From assembly GCF_965363235.1 (NCBI RefSeq), contig NC_134843.1, positions 2,356,001 to 2,420,000 of the forward strand: 64,000 nt of DNA, read 5' to 3'. A model generated the notes under the pieces. It was not told where the DNA came from. It ran no database searches and worked only from the letters and a program-made list of their open reading frames with translations. The DNA is from Mytilus galloprovincialis (lineage: Eukaryota > Mollusca > Bivalvia > Mytilida > Mytilidae). This document shows, piece by piece, positions 11,280 to 23,955 of the stretch; positions within the stretch are counted from its first letter, which is position 1, and the number at the start of each line of letters is the position of its first letter. The position numbers and the translations under genes are program-made.

Positions 11280-11885
11280 ACTACTACCACTAAAATATTA
11301 AATAAATGAACACAAATACCACCAAGACTCAGTTATTTAATTGCATGTAGACATGATTATGCAGAAATTTTGTTACGCATATCTACGGAAAAAAAATAAC
11401 ATTCCCTGTTATGATAGTTTCACATGTAGAAAAACTACTATTGCTGTAAAAGTGGGGGTGGAGAGGAACTACTTCTCATAATAGAGGATATATGAAAGTT
11501 AATATTGTGTACAAATATATCAATAGATTTCTAAACAAAGGAGACATTCATCATTCATACTTAACCAAGGAAACAATTAAGTTCAAAATTACAATTAATT
11601 ATGACAATGTAAAAGCACATCCTCGGGGTTTCCCATACAATCATAATAATAAAAAACATTATATAAGTAATAATTCAATAGATAATTAACTTGTTTATGT
11701 CTATTCAGTGATTTTATTAGGAAGGAAGTAAACAATTGATACATTGTTTGTTTTTACGTTTCTATTAAAAAGAATTTTTCATATTCTAAAACACATTGCA
11801 TATATAATGATGGTATTTATTTTGAAGTATATTTTGCATGATAATTGATGCGGTGAATTAATAAGAATATATAAGCGGTTTTATA
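11280..11885. other. Intergenic, nothing recognised
   Basis: AT-rich DNA; a 65-codon frame on the plus strand lacks any protein-like composition or splice context. Confidence 0.5.
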
Positions 11886-11889
11886 ATTA

Positions 11890-12258
11890 AACTAGAGGCC
11901 CAAAGGAGCCTTTATTGCTCACCTGATATTTTTTATTTACAATTGATGCATGAAATAATGCAACTGTTATACAATTGTTTTTTTGAAGTTTCAGAGATAT
12001 AAACCAAAATCTACATTTTACCCCTATGTTCTATTTTAGCCATGACAGCCATCTTGGTTGGTTGGCCGAGTCATCGGACACATTTTCTAAATAAGAGACC
12101 CCAATAATGATTGTGGACAAGTTTGGTTAAATTTGTTCCAACAGTTTCAGAGAAGATATCTGTCAAGTTAACGGACCACGGACGCCGACGGACGGACGAC
12201 GACGGACGACCGACGCCAAGTGATGAGAAAAGCTCTTGGCCCTTTTGGGCCAGGTAAG
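11890..12258 (+). mobile_element. Hairpin-ended element, short complete copy
   Basis: It begins with 'ctagaggcccaaaggagcct' followed by 'gctcacct', and ends with 'aagtgatgagaaaagctctt' and a stem-loop 'ggcccttttgggcc'. The same two ends bracket much longer copies at 19993-21243, 36517-39271 and, on the minus strand, 29598-31226. This copy has one short interior segment and an acggacg-rich stretch before the 3' hairpin. Class uncertain; a Helitron or Helentron-like derivative is one possibility. Confidence 0.6.
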
Positions 12259-12428
12259 CTATAAAGATGTGCAAATATTGAATAGAATAATGTGAATCCT
12301 TGATGGAAAGTTCAAATAAAACACAAGTACATCTAACTTTCCGAATTATCGATTTTGGTAGAGATGTGATGGCAAGAATGTCATATATAGTTACTGGTAG
12401 GTACAAATGAACAAAATTAAAACATATA

Positions 12429-13616
12429 GGGGCGTATGATATTTGCGCCGATTTTTAAAATTGTCATTCTTTCATTTGCGCCGATTTTATATTTGCTCCT
12501 AATTGCATTTGCAGCTTAACACAGGTGAGTAAATACTTATACATGTACTATACCTTGAAAGTATATTGGTAAAATTTAGTAATAAACGTCCGCATCAGTA
12601 CGTAAAGCTAGAGATAGAAAAGATGGACTTTGTTATTTATAATTGACAATTACGACAAATATAGAAGAGACGAAATCACAAGAAAGGAATTTATAAGTTG
12701 TGTTGCCTATACATACTCGGCAAGAACATATTTATGGTTTTAATGTATTCCGTTTTTATGGATTTAAATGTTGTAACTAGATTTTTAATTCGCCATTTTA
12801 ATATAAACAGAGTTCTTTTATCTTAGGTTTTTACTTCTTGGCTTAAAAGTATGTGAATATAGTGCGTTTGAATTGATTTATCCTGCTCGAGATACTTCCC
12901 CCCGTGGTTAACATAGGACAACAGTCATACCGTCGCTGGGCTTCCAAAATGTCGTACTTGACTTTTTTGGCTAAAAATACTTTTTGACACCAATGGTCTG
13001 GGGAGGAAATCTTTGGTATTACAAAATAGCATACAGTTAGACCAATCAAAACATTTGAATTAAGACATATTACAAAATTGCCAATGTCAGTTGTTTGTAA
13101 AGTTTGCTTCCAAAATGTTGTATGAAAACTTGAAAATCGTTGTATATTGACTTTGGGAATGAAATAATTGTACATTTCTTTATTTCTGTAAAATAATTTA
13201 AGTTCTCGGTTAATCCAGAAATGTCAAAGTTTTTATTTTACTGCTATTTGAAAAAATGTTCAAGTTCACATACGACATTTTGGAAACATGCGTTTTGTCA
13301 AAATTTTCAAAGCCTGTTTGTGAGATATTTTTTTCTTGAAAAATTTGTAATTTACAACGTTTTGGAAGCCCAGAGACGATACACATGTTATGATTGACAA
13401 TTCATATCATTTGTACGACTGGCTAATGGAAGAGGTTAATAAGGATGAATGTATGTATGATGCCAGAATAGACACACTCCTTGATTGACTGCAGGGGTAC
13501 AGCGGATGAATGAAAAATAACATTTACCCGAAATTTACCTGTAAAAAAATCGGCGCAAATGAAAGAAAAAAATCAGCGCATATGAAATGCAGATCGGCGC
13601 AAATGCAAAACGCCGG
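12429..13616. mobile_element. Non-autonomous DNA element with TTTGCGCCGATTTT repeats at both ends
   Basis: The left end has two copies of 'atttgcgccgattttt'. The right end has three or four copies of the complement (aaatcggcgcaaat). A second inverted pair lies inside: 'gctgggcttccaaaatgt' at about 12937-12954 and the complement of a near-identical sequence at about 13354-13376. The nested inverted pairs suggest a foldback element. No transposase found. Confidence 0.65.
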
Positions 13617-14562
13617 TTTGTTCAAGCAGGATTACAAAAAGAGCATAATTATTTAAAATAAATGGTTTATCTATTAATTTGTTTGATTTTTCTAATTATA
13701 TTTGTTGGTATAAATCATGATCAGACCACGATTAGATTCTTATAAAGTATTACAGTTAGTAGGTTAAATATAATAATTCATTTAATTTCCACAAAAAAAC
13801 CAACAAAAATACAAATTCTGTTGTTTTAACATTTTTGGTTACGAATTAAGAAGGGGACATTGACAATAAGAAAACCGAAGTTATTGTGTTTCGCATAAAC
13901 AATAACTGTTACAGTTTTCAGTTGTCTAGATCTGTCAGCAGTTTTTTCAAGGAAAATATTAAAATATGCAGCTGATTGTTTTGCTTTTTTTCTTCCTTTG
14001 TTAATACGACGAAATTTTAATTTATTTTTTTTCATTCTGAACTTTCCATTCTTACATAGCAACAATGTAGCTTCAGAAATGGAAATTGCTGTACAAAAGA
14101 ACATGCGATAGAGATGACGGACGCAAAAATGCTGAAATAAATTAGATCAGATGGGTCCAACGAGATTATAACTGCAACATGAGACTTGTACCGTTTTATT
14201 TTGATATGAGTTACCATAGTAATATCAAAAAACTCAACTCAACTAATGTAAGCAAAACATTTCAGCACATTTTATTTACTAGTACTAGGGATTTGTATAC
14301 AAATCCTTGCTAGTACCTTAAAATTTCTGATGTAAAATAAACATCAAAAACAGTTCAAGAAATTACAATTTTTGTACTGTGAATGAAAGGATTTATAATA
14401 CATTCATAATAGATTGTTGCAATGATGTGAATACCAAATATGGCCTTGATTAACAATGATAAATTACATTTAAGATAATATCAAAACATATGTAAAATTC
14501 AGCTTAAATTCACATGACCTGAAACATTTATCCCAGTGAAGGTCATGCATTTCCATTTCCAG
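13617..14562. other. Intergenic, nothing recognised
   Basis: A 92-codon minus-strand frame (13826-14104) is Lys/Arg-rich in the middle but has no splice or family support, so it is not called. Confidence 0.45.
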
Positions 14563-17500
14563 AGGTTGACAGTATGAGGTTTATGAGTATATTCTAAGGA
14601 GATGTGTGTTAAGGTTGACAGTATGAGGTTTATGAGTATGTTCTAAGGAGATGTGAGTTTAGGTTGACAGTATGAGGTTTATGAGTATGTTCTAAGGAGA
14701 TGTGAGTTAAGGTTGACAGTATTAGGTTTATGAGTATGTTCTAAGGAGATGTGAGTTTAGGTTGACAGTATGAGGTTTATGAGTATGTTCTAAGGAGATG
14801 TGAGTTAAGGTTGACAGTATTAGGTTTATGAGTATGTTCTAAGGAGATGTGAGTTTAGGTTGACAGTATGAGGTTTATGAGTATGTTCTAAGGAGATGTG
14901 AGTTTAGGTTGAGAGTATGAGGTTTATGAGTATGTTCTAAGGAGTTGTGAGTTTAGGTTGACAGTATGAGGTTTATGAGTATGTTCTAAGGTGATGTGAG
15001 TTTATGTTGACAGTATGAGGTTTATGAGTATGTTCTAAGGAGATGTGAGTTTAGGTTGACAGTATTAGGTTTATGAGTATGTTCTAAGGAGATGTGAGTT
15101 TAGGTTGACAGTATGAGGTTTATGAGTATGTTCTAAGGAGATGTGAGTTTAGGTTGACAGTATGAGGTTTATGAGTATGTTCTAAGGAGATGTGAGTTTA
15201 GGTTGACAGTATGAGGTTTATGAGTATGTTCTAAGGAGATGTGAGTTTAGGTTGACAGTATTAGGTTTATGAGTATGTTCTAAGGAGATGTGAGTTTAGG
15301 TTGACAGTATTAGGTTTATGAGTATGTTCTAAGGAGATGTGAGTTAAGGTTGACAGTATTAGGTTTATGAGTATGTTCTAAGGAGATGTGAGTTTAGGTT
15401 GAGAGTATGAGGTTTATGAGTATGTTCTAAGGAGATGTGAGTTTAGGTTGAGAGTATGAGGTTTATGAGTATGTTCTAAGGAGATGTGAGTTTATGAGTA
15501 TGTTCTAAGGAGATGTGAGTTTAGGTCAATGAGACAGAGGTTGACAGTATGAGGTTTATGAGTATGTTCTAAGGAGATGTGTGTTTAGGTTGAGAGTATG
15601 AGGTTTATGAGTATGTTCTAAGCAGATGAGTTTAGGTTGACAGTATGAGGTTAATGAGTATGTTCTAAGGAGATGTGAGTTTATGAGTATGTTCTAAGGA
15701 GATGTGAGTTTAGGTCAATGAGACAGAGGTTGACAGTATGAGGTTTATGAGTATGTTCTAAGGAGATGTGAGTTAAGGTTGACAGTATAAGGTTTATGAG
15801 TATCTTCTAAGGAGATGTGAGTTTAGGTTGACAGTATGAGGTTTATGAGTATGTTCTAAGGAGATGTGAGTTAAGGTTGACAGTATTAGGTTTATGAGTA
15901 TGTTCTAAGGAGATGTGAGTTTAGGTTGAGAGTATGAGGTTTATGAGTATGTTCTAAGGAGATGTGAGTTTAGGTTGACAGTACGAGGTTTATGAGTATG
16001 TTCTAAGGAGATGTGAGTTTAGGTTGAGAGTATGAGGTTTATGAGTATGTTCTAAGGAGATGTGAGTTTATGAGTATGTTCTAAGGAGATGTGAGTTTAG
16101 GTTGACAGTATGAGGTTTATGAGTATGTTCTAAGGAGATGTGAGTTAAGGTTGACAGTATTAGGTTTATGAGTATGTTCTAAGGAGATGTGAGTTTAGGT
16201 TGAGAGTATGAGGTTTATGAGTATGTTCTAAGGAGATGTGTGTTAAGGTTGACAGTATGAGGTTTATGAGTATGTTCTAAGGAGATGTGTGTTAAGGTTG
16301 ACAGTATTAGGTTTATGAGTATGTTCTAAGGAGATGTGAGTTTAGGTCAATGAGACAGAGGTTGACAGTATAAGGTTTATGAGTATGTTCTAAGGATATG
16401 TGAGTTTAGGTTGACAGTATGAGGTTTATGAGTATGTTCTAAGGAGATGTGAGTTAAGGTTGACAGTATTAGGTTTATGAGTATGTTCTAAGGAGATGTG
16501 AGTTTAGGTTGAGAGTATGAGGTTTATGAGTATGTTCTAAGGAGATGTGAGTTTAGGTTGACAGTATGAGGTTTATGAGTATGTTCTAAGGAGATGTGAG
16601 TTTAGGTTGAGAGTATGAGGTTTATGAGTATGTTCTAAGGAGATGTGAGTTTATGAGTATGTTCTAAGGAGATGTGAGTTTAGGTTGACAGTATGAGGTT
16701 TATGAGTATATTCTAAGGAGATGTGAGTTTGGGTTGACAGTTTGAGGTTTATGAGTGTTCTAAGGAGATGTGAGTTTAGGTTGACAGTATTAGGTTTATG
16801 AGTATGTTCTAAGGAGATGTGAGTTTAGGTTGAGAGTATGAGGTTTATGAGTATGTTCTAAGAAGATGTGTGTTAAGGTTGACAGTATGAGGTTTATGAG
16901 TATGTTCTAAGGAGATGTGTGTTAAGGTTGACAGTATTAGGTTTATGAGTATGTTCTAAGGAGATGTGAGTTTAGGTCAATGAGACAGAGGTTGACAGTA
17001 TGAGGTTTATGAGTATGTTCTAAGGAGATGTGAGTTTAGGTTGACAGTATGAGGTTTATGAGTATGTTCTAAGGTGATGTGAGTTTATGTTGACAGTATG
17101 AGGTTTATGAGTATGTTCTAAGGAGATGTGAGTTTAAGTTGACAGTATTAGGTTTATGAGTATGTTCTAAGGAGATGTGAGTTTAGGTTGACAGTATGAG
17201 GTTTATGAGTATGTTCTAAGGAGATGTGAGTTTAGGTTGACAGTATGAGGTTTATGAGTATGTTCTAAGGAGATGTGAGTTTAGGTTGACAGTATTAGGT
17301 TTATGAGTATGTTCTAAGGAGATGTGAGTTTAGGTTGACAGTATTAGGTTTATGAGTATGTTCTAAGGAGATGTGAGTTAAGGTTGACAGTATTAGGTTT
17401 ATGAGTATGTTCTAAGGAGATGTGAGTTTAGGTTGAGAGTATGAGGTTTATGAGTATGTTCTAAGGAGATGTGAGTTTAGGTTGAGAGTATGAGGTTGAT

Positions 17501-17930
17501 GAGTATGTTCTAAGGAGATGAGTTTAGGTTGACAGTATGAGGTTTATGAGTATGTTCTAAGGAGATGTGAGTTTAGGTTGACAGTATGAGGTTTATGAGT
17601 ATGTTCTAAGGAGATGTGAGTTCAGGTTGAGAGTATGAGGTTTATGAGTATGTTCTAAGGAGATGTGAGTTTAGGTTGAGAGTATGAGGTTTATGAGTAT
17701 GTTCTAAGGAGATGTGAGTTTAGGTTGACAGTATGAGGTTTATGAGTATGTTCTAAGGAGATGTGAGTTCAGGTTGAGAGTATGAGGTTTATGAGTATGT
17801 TCTAAGGAGATGTGAGTTTAGGTTGACAGTATGAGGTTTATGAGTATGTTCTAAGGAGATGTGAGTTCAGGTTGAGAGTATGAGGTTTATGAGTATGTTC
17901 TAAGGAGATGTGAGTTTAGGTCAATGAGAC
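14563..17930 (+). repeat. 49-bp satellite array, about 68 copies
   Basis: The unit starts 'aggttgacagtatgaggttt' and ends 'aaggagatgtgagttt', 49 bp in most copies. Variants recur in patterns (gacag/gagag, atgagg/attagg, gtttagg/gttaagg/gttcagg). A short unit lacking about 20 bp appears several times. A linker 'ggtcaatgagacagagg' recurs at about 15525, 15713, 16346 and 16975 and in truncated form at the right edge, which indicates higher-order segments duplicated as blocks. No reading frame of note. Confidence 0.95.
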
Positions 17931-18118
17931 AGAAACCCAAAGACATAAAGCGGGAGGTCAACAATCAAACTTTTACAATAGACAGTAATAAAATTGAGAA
18001 TGGAAATGGGGAATGTGTCAAAGAGACAACAACTCGACCATAGAGCAGACAACAGCAGAAGGTCACCAACAGGTCTTTAATGGGTCTTTATTTCATTTGT
18101 TTTTCAACTTGAAGACAT
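17931..18118 (+). repeat. 5'-truncated retroelement 3' fragment
   Basis: From about 17988 it reads 'ataaaattgagaatggaaat' to 'cagaaggtcaccaacaggtc'. The same end, starting at the same base, occurs at 29279-29505 and 52866-52992 with different far limits. The sequence is the reverse complement of the 3' region of the element at 54046-54900. Confidence 0.6.
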
Positions 18119-18545
18119 AACTAGAGGCTCTCAAGAGCATGTGTCCTTCACCTATGTCTACTGTGGTTTTGGAAATGGAAAATAAGGTTTAAGTGATAAT
18201 AAATAGCATTTGATAAGCCATGGGGGCCTTGTTGGTTGGATGCCTAGGTCATCAGATACAATCAATATCCCCTTTTGAATTTTTTTGCTAAGTTTAATTC
18301 TTTTTGGCTAAGTAGAATAAGTGGAGAACATTTTTGTAAAAGATAGTAACAAGAGGTTCTCAATAGCTTGTGTCGCTCACCTAATTCTACTTTGGTATGG
18401 AAATCATGAAAAAATAGATTGAAATCATAACAGATACGCTAATAATGATTGAGGCAAAATTTGGTTTAATATTGGTCCTGTAATTAAATAAATATCATGG
18501 TGGCCATCTTGAACAGTAAAACAGCAACAAAATAGCAACACAGCA
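18119..18545 (+). repeat. Two 5' ends of the hairpin-ended element
   Basis: 'ctagaggctctcaagagcat' at about 18121 and 'aagaggttctcaatagcttg' at about 18350, each followed by 'tcgctcacct'-like sequence and the conserved 'gccatcttg'. No matching 3' hairpin follows, so both are truncated. Confidence 0.5.
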
Positions 18546-18635
18546 TCAGCATCTCACAAGGAACATTTATGCTATGTTAGGTTTCATTTCATTAAGCAGT
18601 TATCTAGAAGAACACATTTTTACTGTTTTCCCTTA

Positions 18636-19802
18636 AGCCTCGGTCACACCTTACCGGATAGCTCGAACGGACGCCTAACGGATAACTTTTTTTCAATCCG
18701 TTAGACGTCCGTCCATATCCGTTGCATGTCCGTTAAGCGTCCGTTTTATCCGTTGCATGTCCGTTAAGCGTCCGTTTTATCCGTCGACGTCCGTTCTGTC
18801 CGGTAGAAAATTTTGAGCATGTTCAAAACTTTGAACGGACGTCTAACGGATAAAATGTCCGTTGAACGTCCGTTAGACGTCCGTTAGGCGTCCGTTTTGT
18901 ACGGTACTCGTCCGTTTCGTTTCCGTTTTGTATCCGTTACGTGTCCGTTATACATCCGTTGGAGGTCTGGCAGATAAATTCACCAACGGACTTCTAACGG
19001 ACGTCTAACGGATAAAACGGATGAGAAACGGACTTCTAACGGACGTATAACGGACATAACGGATGATGAACGGATCTGAAACGGATAAAATTGATGGCAA
19101 TTGAAAATTTCTCGTCAGAAATGCCAAAAATATTTCTTAAGGTTCATGAATTCTTATTATTCATAATCGATCTTAGAGTAAGGACACATCTTCACAATCA
19201 ATCAGCTGTTAAACTTATTCAGGTCAGACACTACCCTTTAGCGGCATTTTGAAGAACAAACAAAAACCAGTTACACAGAACTTTGACAAATAGATTTGCT
19301 TTCATTATATTGCATGTTTTTTCAGTTTTGTTTGGTAGGATTTGCATGATTTTTTATGTGATAGTCGGTTAAAAAGTTCATCAGAGCTCATGTTTTGTCT
19401 GTTATTATGTATATATATGCCGACTCGAAATAAAATCAACTTACTTAATTACTTAACTAGAACATTTTCAATATTAATGCGATTGACATGTATTATTATT
19501 GTCGCCTTTAATTTTTTCGTATATCTTGTTTATCCGTTTTATCCGGTACGCTTCCGTTAGGTGTCCGTTTTATGCGGTACTCGTCCGTTGGATGTACGTT
19601 CGACATCCGTTCTGTCCGTTACGTCTCCGTTTCTCGTCCGTTGCATATCCGTTGCATGTCCGTTATGCATTCGTTAGGCGTCCGTTTTAGTTGGTCAGTA
19701 CATCAACGGACGCCCAACGGATAACAATTTTGTCAACGGACAACTTTTATTTTCATCCGTTAGGCGTCCGTTCGTCTTATCCGGTAAGGTGTGACCGAGG
19801 CT
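18636..19802. mobile_element. DNA transposon relic with TTA duplication and dense CCGTT subterminal repeats
   Basis: Terminal inverted repeats read AGCCTCGGTCACACCTTACC on the left and the complement on the right, for about 25 bp. TTA flanks both ends (18633-18635 and 19803-19805), the duplication expected of PIF/Harbinger-type elements. Inside both ends are dozens of 'cgtccgtt' or 'aacggacg' motifs about 10 bp apart, in changing orientation; a middle section (about 19090-19530) is unrelated AT-rich DNA. No transposase frame. The superfamily is inferred from the 3-bp duplication only. Confidence 0.75.
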
Positions 19803-19992
19803 TTAGGAACTTAGTTCCCCATTGTCAGCTATCTTTGTGCTGGATTTTCTATAAATTGACAAATGATAGATCAGCACCTGTACAATAGAAAAGACTTAAT
19901 TCAATATTTTGTGTTCAAAGAAATAAAAACAGAGGTAAAAAAAAGTTTTTAAGAATAGGTAAGTTTTTATTCAAATTTTGTTCAAAGACATA

Positions 19993-21243
19993 ACTAGAGG
20001 CTCTCAAGAGCCTGTGTCGCTCACCTGTTACAGTATTTACTGATGTTGGCCATCTTGGTTGGCAGGCAGGGTCATTAGACACTTTTTTAAATAGATACCC
20101 TAGTAATGATTGTGGCCAAGTTTGGTTAAATTTGGCCCATAGTTTTAGAAAAGAAGATTTTTGTACAAGTTACAAAAATGATGAAAAGTTGTTCAATATT
20201 GACTATAAAAGACAATAACTCCTTAAGGAGTTCTTTGACAATTTTGGTCATGTTGACTTATTTGTAGATCTTACTTTGATGAACATTATTGCTGTTTACA
20301 GTTTATCTCTATCTATAATAGTATTCAAGATAATAACCAAAAACTGCAAAATTTCCTTAAAATTACTAATTCAGGGGCAGCAACCCAACAACCAGTTGTC
20401 TGATCTATCTAAAAATTTCAGGGCAGATAGATCTTGACCTGAAAAACAATTAAATCCCGTCAGATTTGCTCTAAATGCTTTGGTTTTTGAGTTATAAGCC
20501 AAAAACTGCATTTTACCCCCTATGTTCTATTTTTAGCCGTGGCGGCCATCTTGGTTGGATGGCCGGGTCACCGGACACATTTTTTTAACTAGATACCCCA
20601 AAGATGATTGTTGCCAAGTTTGGTAAAATTTGGCCCAGTAGTTTCAGAGGAGAAGATTTTTGTAAAAGATTACTAAGATTTACGAAAAATGGTTAAAAAT
20701 TGACTATAAAGGGCAATACTCCTAAAGGGGTCAACTGACCATTTCAGTCATGTTGACTTATTTGTAAATCTTACTTTGCTGAACATTATTGCTGTTTACA
20801 GTTTATCTCTATCTATAATAATATTCAAGATAATAACCAAAAACAGCAAAATTTCCTTAAAATTACCAATTCAGGGGCAGCAACCCAACAAAAGGTTGTC
20901 CGATTCATCTGAAAATTTCAGGGCAGATAGATCTTGACCTGATAATCAATTTTACCCCCATGTCAGATTTGCTCTAAATGCTTTGGTTTTTGAGTTATAA
21001 ACTAAAAACTGCATTTTACCCCTGTGTTCTATTCTTAGCCGTGGGGGCCATCTCGATTTGATGGCCAGGTCATCGGACACATTTTTTAAACTAGATACCC
21101 CAAGGATGATGGTGGCCAAGTTTGGTTAAATTTGGCTTAGTAGTTTCAGAGGAGAAGATTTTTGTAAAAGTTTACGGACGACGGACGCCGGACGACAAGT
21201 GATAAAAAAAGCTCACTTGACCTTTCAGGTCAGGTGAGCTAAA
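19993..21243 (+). mobile_element. Hairpin-ended element with two internal units
   Basis: The 5' end 'ctagaggctctcaagagcct' forms a perfect short hairpin. The 3' end 'agctcacttgacctttcagg' forms a hairpin with 'tcaggtgagct'. Between them are two diverged copies of a unit of about 490 bp marked by 'gccatcttggttgg', 'actagatacccca', 'gaggagaagatttttgt', 'cattattgctgtttacag' and 'ggggcagcaacccaac'. An A-run flanks each end. Confidence 0.75.
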
Positions 21244-22060
21244 AAGTGGTCCCATAGACAAGTCTTTAAGACATATTTGGTCTTAAATACATAAAAAAGG
21301 TCAACAAACTGATTCCATATAAAATAATATTTTTGATATAGTTTTTACTCAAATTCACAAAAAGGGAAGTCAACAAACTGTCTTGCAATACAATGGAATT
21401 TGATGCGACTGTCATACAAGTGATAGGTTTAGCTAGCTATAAATGCATGTTTAATCCATGTTTAATCCACCATTTTCTGCATAAGAAAATACCTAAACCA
21501 AGACAGCAATATGACAGTTGTTATCCATTTATTTGAAGTGTTTGAGCTTTTAATTTTTCCATTTGGTTACAGACTTTCCGCTTAGAATTTTCCTCTGAGT
21601 TCAGTAGTTTTTGTTATTTTACTTTTTCTATAATAAAAGAGTCCTTATTTTATTTTTTTGTTTTATATTAAAAGTCAAAATAGAGTTTACACAACTGATA
21701 TAACAGAGGAAATATAAAGCCAGAAAGTGATTCTGTATAGTGGTAAGATTTCCTGGTAGTAAATATATATATTTCCTATTTGAAAGTATGTCAAATTTAA
21801 TATATTTTGTATCATACTTTTCATTATACCAAAAGTAATATAACAAAAAGACAGGGAAATTCAATGACAAATTTAACAATGACTGGATTGACTTCCTTTT
21901 TTAGAAGGTTAATGGTATTTTTAACCATAATGAGACGGCATTTTTTTTTTCAATGCATTCTGAAATTGATTTAACCTTGATTAAAAGTACATTTAAAGGA
22001 AATTTTTATTCACTTGATTTGTCAACTGTAGAATTGCAGTTGCCTACGTGATCATTATCT
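21244..22060. other. Intergenic, nothing recognised
   Basis: AT-rich DNA with no supportable exon or repeat boundary. Confidence 0.45.
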
Positions 22061-22470
22061 TGTGCACACTTGATGTTGCGAGTTGGAATCTTTCATTTGG
22101 CAAAGAAAAAGAGGGGCGAAAGATACCAGAAGGACATTCAAACTCATAGATCAAAAATAAACTGACAACGCCATGGCTAAAAAATAAAAAGACAAACATT
22201 TAATAGTACAAATGTTTGCAAATATTCTTGTACTAAGGGTTACCTAAACTTGGGTTATACACCATAGGCTTAATCTTTTAATCCATTTTTTGGGATGAAA
22301 AGCATGTGGCTACTGTGTGGAGTTTGACCCCAATTTAAGGGTCACAAGGAACTGGTATTGCCCCTTATGAATTAAACAAAATCCTTCCAATCCGTAGGAA
22401 AGTAAAAAGATCCTGCTCCATATGTGGCATCTGCCTTGTTGCTGATGTAATTGATCTTCCTTCACTAAAT
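22061..22470 (-). repeat. Dispersed repeat, inverted copy of 4991-5450
   Basis: 'gaaagataccagaaggacat', 'ctgacaacgccatggct' and 'agatcctgctccatatgtgg' are the reverse complements of blocks at 5185-5405, with rearranged spacing. Confidence 0.55.
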
Positions 22471-23615
22471 CTTGACTTTAAACAACACAATCCATGTTGT
22501 ATTAAAACTTATTTTTTTTGACATGTTGTTATGCTTTGATTTTTTTTTTTTCTGTCTATAAGAAGCGTAGCCATTGCTCTGTTTCAAAATGATGACGGGA
22601 GGTTTGAACAACCTTGACTGGCTATATAGCCATCACACAGTTGGTTTCAAAATGCCATTATTTTCCAAGTACATCAACAACATAATTTTTCAAATTACAT
22701 AAAATATCTGTCTTGTGGAGAGTTATCTCATTGGTAATCATACCACATCTTCTTATTTTTATGTATTAGTTCTATGGATAATTAGTTAGAGTGATGAAGG
22801 GTGGTTATTTTAATACGCACATAATATTTCTATGTCAGTGTGACAACCTAAACTTATCAAAACTGACACAATTGACCTAAAATTGCCCTTTTACATAAAG
22901 CTATATCATATTTTGTCTTCATCAATTAAAATATATTATTTTTAATGCCTAACTTCCAATAGACAAAGTATATTTGTTATTAAATATTTAATTAATATTC
23001 AAGGAGCCAGTCATAAAAGCTTTATTTAAAATGTAATCATTTCAACACTCATGAAAATAAATGCATATTTAACTGTTTTTAATTATTATTCCTTTAAGAA
23101 CAACAATCATTCATTTCTGTTTTCTTTCATTTTTCTCTCTCTCTACAGCTCAGGTAAAAACTGAAATTCCATTTTGTTGGACAAAGCGTTTAACAATAAT
23201 ACATCATGGTCACTAATTAAAAGTAAAGAGACATAACTGTAATAATAATTATGACATATTATTTCCATAAACAATTATTGATTAATATTATTGGATAATA
23301 CAACAATATTGTCATAAATAACATATACTTTGTAGACAATGACATCACTCACACAAATTTATTTTAGGGATTACAACCTAATAACAAATTAACTTAAATC
23401 ATGGACGTCCGGTCATTAGTTTTCCTTCAAACATTAAAGGACACCTGAGATTAATCTCAGATCTAGTAGACATCTGGAACAAGCTACTGCAAATTCAGAA
23501 ATTATTGCGAAAAATGTGTCTGGGTTATAACCTCAATAATTCAAAATTGCATTTTGAAATTCTTTTATATGAATTAAACAGGATTTTTCTCAATATTGCA
23601 AAAATTTAAATAGAT
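22471..23615. other. Intergenic; fragment of dispersed repeat
   Basis: Only 22715-22765 ('gtggagagttatctcattgg' to 'cacatcttctta') is recognisable, as the 3' end of the repeat family at 4022-4112. No genes seen. Confidence 0.45.
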
Positions 23616-23955
23616 ATAGGAAGATGTGGTGTGAGTGCCAATGAGACAACTCTCCATCAAAATAACAATTTAAAAAAAGTAAACCATTATAGGTCAATGT
23701 ACAGCCTTCAACACGGAGCCTTGGCACACACCAAACAACAAACTATAAAGGGCCCCAAAATTACTAGTGTAAAACCATTCAAACGGGAAAACAAACGGTC
23801 TTATCTATATAAAATTAAAAAAAAAGAGAAACGAGAAACACGTATAAATAAAATAAACAAACGACAACTACTGTACATCAGATTCCTGACTTAGGACAGG
23901 CACAAAAAATTTGCAGCGGGATTAAACGTTTTAATGGATCAAAACCTTCTCCCTT
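23616..23955 (-). repeat. Dispersed mussel repeat
   Basis: Ordered blocks 'gatgtggtgtgagtgccaat', 'gagacaactctccatca', 'ccattataggtcaatgtac', 'actataaagggccccaaaat' and 'attcctgacttaggacagg'. A related pair lies at 25508-25990 and a fragment at 35505-35725. Confidence 0.7.

Noticed and set aside
13826..14104. 92-residue basic minus-strand frame
   Set aside because: AT-driven Lys/Asn/Phe composition, no family resemblance and no regulatory context.
14563..17930. Possible CRISPR-like array
   Set aside because: Units are contiguous 49-bp repeats without unique spacers, in a eukaryotic genome; it is a satellite.
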